Of a stretch of DNA of 6,003 nucleotides, positions 1 through 4,488 are shown one piece after another. The stretch covers positions 1-6,003 of the forward strand of contig JAKANG010000108.1 of NCBI GenBank assembly GCA_021812505.1. Reading direction: 5' to 3'. How positions within the stretch are numbered: the first letter of the stretch is position 1; each line of letters begins with the position of its first letter. A program made the position numbers and the translations under genes. The DNA is from Pseudomonadota bacterium. GTDB lineage: Bacteria > Pseudomonadota > Alphaproteobacteria > Rhizobiales > Beijerinckiaceae. The notes beneath the pieces were generated by a model. It saw only the letters and a program-made list of their open reading frames with translations. It did not search any database and was not told the DNA's origin.

Positions 1-594
1 GCGCCCGGGCGTCAGCAGATGGCCTGGCTTGAGCCGGAAGAAGGTGACGGTTTCCCGCGCCTGCGCGCAATCCGGACCGATCGCGCCGCTGGCGCCGTCG
101 AGGCCGGAGGGCACATCCACCGCGAGAACCGGCGTTCCCGAGGCGTTGATGCGCCGCACCAGCGCGAGCGCCGCGCCATCGAGCGGCCGCGACAGGCCGG
201 CGCCGAACAGTGCGTCGATCACGAGGTCGAACGCGCGCGGATCGAGCGCCTCGGCCGGCGCGACCTCCCCCGCCCATTCGGCAAAAGCCTGCGCCGCGTC
301 GCCGCGCAATTCCTGGGGATCGCCGAGAGCGCCGAGCGCGACGTCGAAACCTTGCTCGCGTAGCGCCCGCGCCGCGACATAGCCGTCGCCGCCATTGTTG
401 CCCGGCCCGCAATAGATCGCGACCCGCCGCCCCTCGCCCGCGCGCAGCATGTCGGCGGCCGCGGAAGCGACATTTTTCCCCGCGCGCAGCATCAGGCTGT
501 AGCCGGGCGTTCCGGCCGCGATGGTCAGCGAATCCGCCAAACCCATCTCGGCGGGCGTCAGCAGTTCGATCGGGTCGGAATCGTTGTCGCGCAT
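1..594 (-). CDS. nnr: NAD(P)H-hydrate epimerase domain of Nnr (YjeF family), 5' part
   Basis: This is the first 198 codons of an NAD(P)HX-repair protein; the rest lies beyond the left edge. The YjeF N-terminal domain epimerises damaged NAD(P)H hydrate (R and S forms) so that a dehydratase can restore NAD(P)H in the cytoplasm. Visible family motifs, in order, are LTPAEM at residues 12-17, the glycine/asparagine loop GPGNNGGDGY at 63-72, DALFGAGLSRPL at 127-138, VDVPSGLDG at 159-167, and TVTFFRLKPGHLLTPGR near the cut end. In most bacteria an ADP-dependent dehydratase domain follows in the same chain (about 500 residues in total). I expect that here but cannot see it. The ATG at 594 is the best start: the LTPAEM motif sits at the normal distance from it. 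The Shine-Dalgarno is weak. It is transcribed divergently from the malyl-CoA lyase gene. Confidence 0.95.
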   Translation of the reverse strand, partial: MRDNDSDPIELLTPAEMGLADSLTIAAGTPGYSLMLRAGKNVASAAADMLRAGEGRRVAIYCGPGNNGGDGYVAARALREQGFDVALGALGDPQELRGDAAQAFAEWAGEVAPAEALDPRAFDLVIDALFGAGLSRPLDGAALALVRRINASGTPVLAVDVPSGLDGASGAIGPDCAQARETVTFFRLKPGHLLTPGR

Positions 595-683
595 CTCTGA
601 ATTTTGGGCCGTAACGGGAAATAGTTCAATTGTTGCGCGGCGGGAATTGTCATAGACGCAGGCCGACAATCCGGAGTCTGTTC
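595..683. promoter_or_regulatory. Divergent promoter region between nnr and mcl
   Basis: These 89 bases separate two divergent start codons, so they must hold the promoters of both genes or share a bidirectional element. The stretch 601-656 is more AT-rich than the flanking genes. A weak plus-strand candidate is TTGTTG at 630-635 with ATAGAC at 652-657 (16-base spacer). It matches the housekeeping consensus only loosely. No clear operator palindrome was seen. The existence of promoters here follows from gene layout; the exact elements are a guess. Confidence 0.35.
673..676 (+). promoter_or_regulatory. Ribosome binding site of mcl
   Basis: GGAG lies seven bases before the ATG at 684. It decides the start, because the reading frame is open further upstream to a TTG at 630 that has no Shine-Dalgarno sequence and would add residues absent from the family. 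Confidence 0.7.
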
Positions 684-1733
684 ATGAACAAGAGCCCTCG
701 CAAATTCTACGAGCCTTTGGCCATCGGCGCGCCCGCGCCTTTTCGCGAATTGCCGGTTCGCGTCGAGCGGATGATCCATTTCGTGCCGCCGCATCTCGAA
801 AAGGTGCGCGCCAAGATGGCCGACATGATTCCGACCGCCGACGTCATTCTGGGCAATCTCGAGGACGCGATTCCCGCCGACGCCAAGGAGGCCGCGCGCA
901 AGGGCTTCATCGAAATGGGCCTCGCCAATGATTTTGGCTCGACCGGCCTGTGGACCCGGGTCAACTGCCTCAATTCGCCATGGCTGCTCGACGACGTGAC
1001 CGAAATCGTCGCCGCGATCGGCAACAAGCTCGACGTCATCATGCTGCCCAAGGTCGAAGGCGTCTGGGACATCCATTATCTCGACCAGCTCCTCGCCCAG
1101 CTCGAAGCGAAGCATGGCGTCAAGAAGCCGATCATGATCCACGCCATTCTGGAGACCGCCGAAGGCGTGAAGAATGTAGAGGAGATCGCCCTCGCCTCGC
1201 CGCGCATGCATGGCATGAGCCTCGGCCCGGCCGATCTCGCCGCCTCGCGCGCCATGAAGACGACCCGCGTCGGCGGCGGCCATCCCGAATACAAGGTTCT
1301 GGCCGACCCCGGCGCCGACCCCGCCTCCGCGCGCGCGGTCTATCAGCAGGATCTCTGGCATTACACCATCGCCAAGATGGTGGACGCCTGCGCCTCCGCC
1401 GGGATCAAGGCCTTTTATGGACCGTTCGGCGACATCGCCGACCTCGCCGCCTGCGAGGTCCAGTTCCGCAACGCCTTCCTCATGGGCTGCGCCGGCGCCT
1501 GGTCGCTCCATCCCAACCAGATCGCGCTCGCCAAGAAGGTCTTCTCGCCCGATCCGAAGGACGTGGCTTTCGCCAAAAAGATCCTCGAAGCCATGCCCGA
1601 CGGCTCCGGCGTCGCCATGATCGACGGCAAGATGCAGGACGATGCGACCTGGAAACAGGCCAAGGTCATCGTCGACCTCGCCCGCCAGGTCGCCGCCAAG
1701 GACCCTGCATACGCCGCCCTTTACGGCTTCTGA
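684..1733 (+). CDS. mcl: Malyl-CoA lyase, Chloroflexus-type (HpcH/HpaI, CitE-like family)
   Basis: A complete 349-residue CoA-ester lyase. Family members cleave (S)-malyl-CoA to acetyl-CoA and glyoxylate, and many also handle beta-methylmalyl-CoA; the Chloroflexus enzyme also cleaves (S)-citramalyl-CoA. From memory, it matches the 348-residue Chloroflexus aurantiacus enzyme almost end to end: [10 protein letters not shown] at 8-17, [19 protein letters not shown] at 57-75, [10 protein letters not shown] at 194-203, [15 protein letters not shown] at 220-234, and [17 protein letters not shown] at 304-320. Likely active-site residues are R92 (CoA/carboxylate), metal ligands E157 (ILETAEG) and D184 (LGPADLAAS), and D314 supplied from a neighbouring subunit. 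Typical serine-cycle MclA is shorter (about 320 residues) and starts differently. It probably serves glyoxylate/acetyl-CoA metabolism in a serine-cycle, ethylmalonyl-CoA or 3-hydroxypropionate-like route, but no pathway neighbour is visible, so its exact substrate is inferred. A hairpin follows eight bases after the stop. Confidence 0.93.
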   Translation: MNKSPRKFYEPLAIGAPAPFRELPVRVERMIHFVPPHLEKVRAKMADMIPTADVILGNLEDAIPADAKEAARKGFIEMGLANDFGSTGLWTRVNCLNSPWLLDDVTEIVAAIGNKLDVIMLPKVEGVWDIHYLDQLLAQLEAKHGVKKPIMIHAILETAEGVKNVEEIALASPRMHGMSLGPADLAASRAMKTTRVGGGHPEYKVLADPGADPASARAVYQQDLWHYTIAKMVDACASAGIKAFYGPFGDIADLAACEVQFRNAFLMGCAGAWSLHPNQIALAKKVFSPDPKDVAFAKKILEAMPDGSGVAMIDGKMQDDATWKQAKVIVDLARQVAAKDPAYAALYGF

Positions 1734-1741
1734 GCTCTCGC

Positions 1742-1779
1742 CCGGTCGCGCCGCCCGACACACAAGGCGGCGCGACCGG
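1742..1779 (+). terminator. Perfect 14-bp hairpin after mcl, possible terminator
   Basis: CCGGTCGCGCCGCC at 1742-1755 is exactly complementary to 1766-1779, leaving a 10-base loop. It starts eight bases after the mcl stop codon, the usual place for a transcript end. There is no T-run on either side, so it is not a canonical intrinsic terminator. It may pause RNA polymerase or protect the 3' end of the mcl mRNA. Confidence 0.6.
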
Positions 1780-2050
1780 TCCAGCCCATGGTCAGGCCGG
1801 CGACGATCTCGCATGGGACGGCCGCCCCTCGCCGACTGATTGAGGCTTCTGCCCGCCCCCATCGGCCAGGTTGCAATCGACCACGGGACCGCGCAGCGGC
1901 GCAAACCGCATCTCCCATCGCGCCCGTCGGGCGGAGATATCCTCGACCAGCGCCATTTCTCTGGGGCCCGAAGATCGGCCCAGACCCGACGGCCGCCACG
2001 GAAGGCGCGCCGCCAGATAAAGCGCCCGCCACCCCCAAGAAGAGTTGGAA

Positions 2051-2066
2051 CGCCAGCGCGCTGGCG
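2051..2066. repeat. 16-bp perfect palindrome
   Basis: CGCCAGCGCGCTGGCG reads identically on both strands. It lies inside the gene-poor interval, not next to a start codon. It could be a protein-binding site or simply a chance result of GCG-rich composition. Confidence 0.5.
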
Positions 2067-2080
2067 ATGGCGGCGTTGCG

Positions 2081-2104
2081 CGTGCGGCCGACCGTGCGGC
2101 CAAC
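2081..2104. repeat. Two-copy 12-bp tandem repeat
   Basis: The 9-mer CGTGCGGCC occurs at 2081-2089 and 2093-2101. The full 12-base units (2081-2092 and 2093-2104) differ at only one position. Read on the minus strand in the hydrophobic frame it gives VGRTVGRT. It probably arose by local slippage. Confidence 0.5.
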
Positions 2105-2356
2105 ATCGCCCGCAAAAGCCAGGCGCGAGTTGAATTTCGCCGCATCGGAGCTGGCGCCGTTCTTGTCATGAATCGGTCGATCCTGCGCCACGCCGCAGGG
2201 TCGGCGCCAAAACGGCGCAAGCGCTTCGTTTTGGCACAGCCGCCATGCCCAATCCGGGATTTTCAGAGACCGCCGTTTTCGCGCGCGATCCCGCGCCGCG
2301 CCGCCGCGCGGTTGCGGCGCATCCGTCCGCCGCACTCTCCCCGAACGCCAGGCCAC

Positions 2357-2361
2357 GAGGA
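2357..2361 (+). promoter_or_regulatory. Ribosome binding site of the 92-residue gene
   Basis: GAGGA ends ten bases before the ATG at 2372 and sixteen before the in-frame ATG at 2378. It therefore favours 2372 as the start, giving the N-terminus MNMDLI. Confidence 0.6.
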
Positions 2362-2371
2362 AACAACTAGA

Positions 2372-2650
2372 ATGAACATGGACCTCATCGACACTGAACT
2401 GGCGTTCGCGCGCGCCGGCGCCTCGTTGAGCGACGCCGAATTCGAAACCCTTTTCCCCGACCCGGACGAAGACCGACTAACCGCCCTTCGTTTGCGCGTG
2501 GACGCTGAGTTGGACCGAATATTCGCGATCTATCGCGTCGCCGGCCTTTCCTTCGACAAACTCGCCCGCGCCAGGCTGTCGGTCATTTTCGTGCGCGCCG
2601 CGATGGAACGCCTCGACGATTTGATCGCCCGGTTCGAACATCGGATATAG
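2372..2650 (+). CDS. Hypothetical 92-residue helical protein
   Basis: A small complete protein of 92 residues that I cannot assign to a family. It has no signal peptide, no cysteine and no transmembrane segment, so it is probably cytoplasmic. The first 40 residues are acidic (LSDAEFETLFPDPDEDRLTA at 19-38). The rest looks like two or three amphipathic helices with regular leucine/isoleucine spacing and paired acidic and basic residues, ending in RAAMERLDDLIARFEHRI. That pattern suits a small helical bundle or a partner-binding protein, but this is inference. Support for it being real comes from a good Shine-Dalgarno, GC-rich third codon positions and a clear intrinsic terminator 12 bases after the stop. 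It appears to be a single-gene transcription unit between two gene-poor gaps. Confidence 0.75.
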   Translation: MNMDLIDTELAFARAGASLSDAEFETLFPDPDEDRLTALRLRVDAELDRIFAIYRVAGLSFDKLARARLSVIFVRAAMERLDDLIARFEHRI

Positions 2651-2662
2651 GCGGGGATGTGT

Positions 2663-2697
2663 GAGCGTCATTGCCTGAAGGAAGGACGCTCTTTTTT
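2663..2697 (+). terminator. Intrinsic terminator after the 92-residue gene
   Basis: GAGCGTC at 2663-2669 pairs with GACGCTC at 2685-2691, and six T residues follow directly at 2692-2697. The loop is 15 bases. It lies 12 bases after the stop at 2650 and has the standard form of a rho-independent terminator on the plus strand. Confidence 0.85.
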
Positions 2698-3093
2698 GGC
2701 GGATTTGCATCCCATCGGGACATAGAGCCGGAGGGCGCCGATGGCTTCCCGGTCGCCGGGCGGCCGGGGTTTCACGCTTTTCCGCACGCCTCCAAAAAGG
2801 CACGGCGCCGGAAGCGCCCGAGGCCGATTGCGAAGGCGCGACGCAGACATTTCCCAAATCCCGCCAGCCCAGATCGATTCGTTTCGTCGTCGCCAGCGCC
2901 TGCGAAGCAAGCTTGAACATCCATTGCCGGCGCCGAGCGTTACTTCCGCCAGAGTCCATTCCGCGCCGGAGAACAGCGTTTCGGCCGACGATCGCTCCCG
3001 CCCAATCGCAAAGCGAACCCTCCCGGGCCTGAATTGACTCGCATGCCAGCTTGTGAAAGCCTTTTCACCCAATCGGCATGACGGGACCACGAA
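2698..3093. other. Gene-poor gap upstream of hspQ
   Basis: Almost 400 bases with no gene I can support. Short frames are open on both strands, but they lack ribosome binding sites and recognisable motifs, and most minus-strand openness continues into the antisense of hspQ. The right end must carry the hspQ promoter. A heat-shock-like hexamer CTTGAA occurs at 2912-2917, but no matching second box lies at the right distance. TTGACT at 3034-3039 is another isolated box. An inverted repeat lies at 3053-3068. A decayed gene cannot be excluded. Confidence 0.5.
3053..3068. repeat. Inverted repeat upstream of hspQ
   Basis: GTGAAA at 3053-3058 and TTTCAC at 3063-3068 form six-base arms around four bases, ending 25 bases before the hspQ ATG. 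In the hspQ leader it could form a small hairpin, or as DNA it could be an operator half-site pair. The arms are short, so chance is possible. Confidence 0.4.
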
Positions 3094-3423
3094 ATGAAAC
3101 CGCGCGTGGCGAAATTCGGCATCGGCGAGGTCGTCAAGCACCGCAAATACCCGTTCCGCGGCGTGATCTTCGACATCGACCCCGTTTTCGCCAATACCGA
3201 GGAATGGTGGCTCTCGATCCCCGAGGAAGTGCGCCCGGCCAAGGACCAGCCGTTCTACCATCTCTACGCCGAAAATTCGGACACCGAATATATGGCCTAT
3301 GTGTCCGAACAGAATCTCGAACGCGACGAGTCCGGCGCGCCGTTCCGCAATCCCCAGATCGACGAAACCTTCATGCGCTCGGATACGGGCCAGTATGTGC
3401 GCCGCAAGCGCGTCCTCAACTGA
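3094..3423 (+). CDS. hspQ: Heat shock protein HspQ (YccV-like domain)
   Basis: A complete 109-residue protein of the HspQ/YccV-like family (E. coli HspQ is 105 residues). It is cytoplasmic. In enterobacteria HspQ has been described as a heat-shock protein that modulates Lon-dependent proteolysis, and an older name relates to binding hemimethylated DNA. The small beta-barrel domain is clear: KFGIGEVVKHRKYPFRGVIF at 7-26 running into DIDPVF at 27-32, then QPFYHLYAE at 52-60 and AYVSEQNL at 68-75. A paired tryptophan (38-39) sits in the loop between the first strands, and the C-terminus is basic (RRKRVLN). The start at 3094 is supported by GGGA at 3083-3086, seven bases upstream. Heat-shock control is expected from the family, but I found no convincing sigma-32-type promoter. 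The gene converges on the ialB-like gene. Confidence 0.93.
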   Translation: MKPRVAKFGIGEVVKHRKYPFRGVIFDIDPVFANTEEWWLSIPEEVRPAKDQPFYHLYAENSDTEYMAYVSEQNLERDESGAPFRNPQIDETFMRSDTGQYVRRKRVLN

Positions 3424-3460
3424 GCCCCGCCCAATCCGCGACAGTTGCGCGTCCTTAAAC

Positions 3461-3489
3461 AAAAACGCGCGGCCACAAGGCCGCGCGTT
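3461..3489 (-). terminator. Intrinsic terminator of the ialB-like gene
   Basis: An 11-bp perfect stem (3464-3474 with 3479-3489) closes a four-base ACAA loop. Read on the minus strand it is followed by a T-rich run from 3465 down to about 3455, so it is a good intrinsic terminator for the minus-strand gene whose stop lies 22 bases before the stem. On the plus strand there is no T-run, but the same stem sits between convergent genes and may also stop hspQ transcripts. Confidence 0.85.
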
Positions 3490-3511
3490 AGTCCAAGCGA
3501 TGCGCCTTGGA

Positions 3512-4249
3512 TTATTTCTTCGCGGGCGCGGCGGGGGCGGCCGGAGCCGCCGGCGCGGCAGGCGCAGCCGGAGCGGCGGCGCCACCCTGCTGCTGCTGAA
3601 GCTTCTTGCGCTCTTCCTCGGCGCGCTTCTGCAGCTCGTCGGCCAGTTTCTTCTGCTGCTCAGCGAGGACCTTGGGGTCGATCGCCGGGCCGTCGAAGGC
3701 CTTGCCGAAGCCCTCCAGCGGCAGGTTGAAGATGACTTCCGCATTGGCCTGGTTCTTGACCACGACCGTCATGGTCTGGCCCTTCTTGGCGGCGTCGATC
3801 ACGTCCTTCTTGACCTTGGCCTCGGCGAAACAACCGTTGGGGAAGCAGATTTCAAAGGCGCCTTCGGTAACCGGGCCCTTGTCCACCGAGAAGCGGAAGC
3901 CCGGGCGCAGCATCAGGCCGACCGGCATCAGGAAGCGGATCATGCGGGTGTCGTCGCCCTTGATGTCATAAACCGCGAGGGCCAGAACCGGCGGCTGGTC
4001 CTTCTGGGCGCCGAAATCGCGCGTGGTGTAGCAGATGTCCTTGTTGGCGGCGTTGTCGTGGCCGCAAACCTTGGTCCAGTCGGCCTGGGTTGGAATGAGG
4101 TCGACCTTCACCGGCCCCTGCGGCGCGCCGCCGGGCGCCCCGACCGGAGCGCCAGGCGCGCCCGGCGCCTGGGCGAAAGCCGGCGCGGAACCGAGAAGAA
4201 GCGCGCCCGCCACCAGAGCGGCGCCAAAGCGGGACGAAGAGATCGACAT
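3512..4249 (-). CDS. Exported IalB family protein with Ala/Pro-rich tail
   Basis: A 245-residue exported protein of the invasion-associated locus B (IalB) family, named from Bartonella and widespread in non-pathogenic alphaproteobacteria, where its role is unknown. Residues 1-26 form a signal peptide (hydrophobic ALVAGALLLG, cleavage after APAFA), so it should be periplasmic or surface-associated. An Ala/Gly/Pro linker covers 28-46. The IalB domain follows (about 48-187), with W58 and two cysteine pairs, C62/C73 and C135/C140 (ICFPNGCF), that probably form disulfides. Residues 193-221 are a Lys/Glu/Gln-rich likely coiled coil, and 224-242 is an AAP repeat ending in KK. The tail is longer than the core IalB domain needs. 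AAGGA six bases before the ATG supports the start, and a 9-bp hairpin lies just upstream of it. It is transcribed alone and ends in its own terminator. Confidence 0.9.
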   Translation of the reverse strand: MSISSSRFGAALVAGALLLGSAPAFAQAPGAPGAPVGAPGGAPQGPVKVDLIPTQADWTKVCGHDNAANKDICYTTRDFGAQKDQPPVLALAVYDIKGDDTRMIRFLMPVGLMLRPGFRFSVDKGPVTEGAFEICFPNGCFAEAKVKKDVIDAAKKGQTMTVVVKNQANAEVIFNLPLEGFGKAFDGPAIDPKVLAEQQKKLADELQKRAEEERKKLQQQQGGAAAPAAPAAPAAPAAPAAPAKK

Positions 4250-4488
4250 CCGAAATCCTTTCAGCTGAGCCGCGACACGCGGCTCACGACGAGCGAGTAA
4301 ATTCTTTTTCGCCCCACGGAGCGAAGCAGCGTGCTCTTCGCCCCCAATTGAGGCGAGAGATTGACCGCGCCTACATATCGCCTTCGCCCATGATTTTCCA
4401 GCCGGGAAATCCTGCGAGTCAGCGATTTTCTTGGGCGCCGCGCGGGAAGACAGGCGCGCGGATCGTCATTTTCTTTTAACATTGCGCC
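4250..4488. promoter_or_regulatory. Divergent intergenic region between the ialB-like gene and yejA
   Basis: These 239 bases separate two divergent starts and must hold both promoters. On the ialB side there are two more short pairings besides the leader hairpin. GCGAAG at 4321-4326 pairs with CTTCGC at 4336-4341, with three further inner pairs. The same GCGAA can instead pair with TTCGC at 4308-4312. A TTGACC at 4361-4366 resembles a -35 box, but no -10 box lies at the right spacing. Near yejA the run at 4469-4483 is AT-rich. No promoter can be placed with confidence. Confidence 0.4.
4266..4286 (-). promoter_or_regulatory. Hairpin in the leader of the ialB-like gene
   Basis: TGAGCCGCG at 4266-4274 and CGCGGCTCA at 4278-4286 form a 9-bp perfect stem with a three-base loop. 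On the minus strand it ends five bases before the AAGGA ribosome binding site, so it would sit in the 5' leader of the mRNA. It may stabilise the transcript or affect ribosome access. It has no T-run, so it is unlikely to be a terminator. Confidence 0.55.

Larger units (their letters stand above)
1780..2371. other. Gene-poor interval with a possible decayed minus-strand gene
   Basis: About 590 bases with no intact gene I can defend. On the minus strand an ATG-initiated frame runs 2169-1792 (125 codons plus stop), with AGGA 11 bases before the ATG. The most protein-like part of that frame is its C-terminal half (ALVEDISARRARWEMRFAPL, then RGPVVDCNLADGGG). Between about 2150 and 1990 a different minus-strand frame looks better, with a hydrophobic run NAAIASALAFQLFLGVAGAL resembling a membrane helix. 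Together this could be a small membrane protein broken by frameshifts, or chance openness in GC-rich DNA. A plus-strand frame is also open here but has no ribosome binding site. No family was recognised. The interval also holds a 16-bp palindrome at 2051-2066 and a short tandem repeat at 2081-2104. From 2260 to 2330 it is very GC-rich, without recognisable function. The promoter of the 92-residue gene downstream should lie near its right end. Confidence 0.45.

Noticed and set aside
950..1843. Plus-strand frame of 297 codons inside mcl
   Set aside because: It is a second-frame shadow, very rich in Arg and Pro, with no ribosome binding site, over a gene with strong family motifs in its own frame.
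558..1904. Long open minus-strand frame of 448 codons opposite mcl
   Set aside because: It is the antisense shadow of the malyl-CoA lyase gene. It overlaps the nnr start in another frame, has no recognisable domain, and mirrors the GC-biased codons of mcl.
1788..2171. Plus-strand frame of 127 codons after mcl
   Set aside because: It lacks a ribosome binding site and any motif, has Pro/Arg-rich composition, and competes with an equally plausible minus-strand trace.
2668..3744. Minus-strand frame of 358 codons spanning hspQ and the ialB tail
   Set aside because: Its openness comes from the antisense of hspQ and an alternative frame of ialB. It shows no motif, and the intrinsic terminator at 3461-3489 sits within it.
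3299..4300. Plus-strand frame of 333 codons across the hspQ end and ialB
   Set aside because: It starts inside hspQ in another frame and then runs antisense to ialB. The Leu/Gly-rich stretch comes from the complement of the ialB codons.
4361..4377. TTGACC plus TACATA as a plus-strand promoter
   Set aside because: The spacer is only five bases, far from the 16-18 needed for a sigma-70-type promoter.
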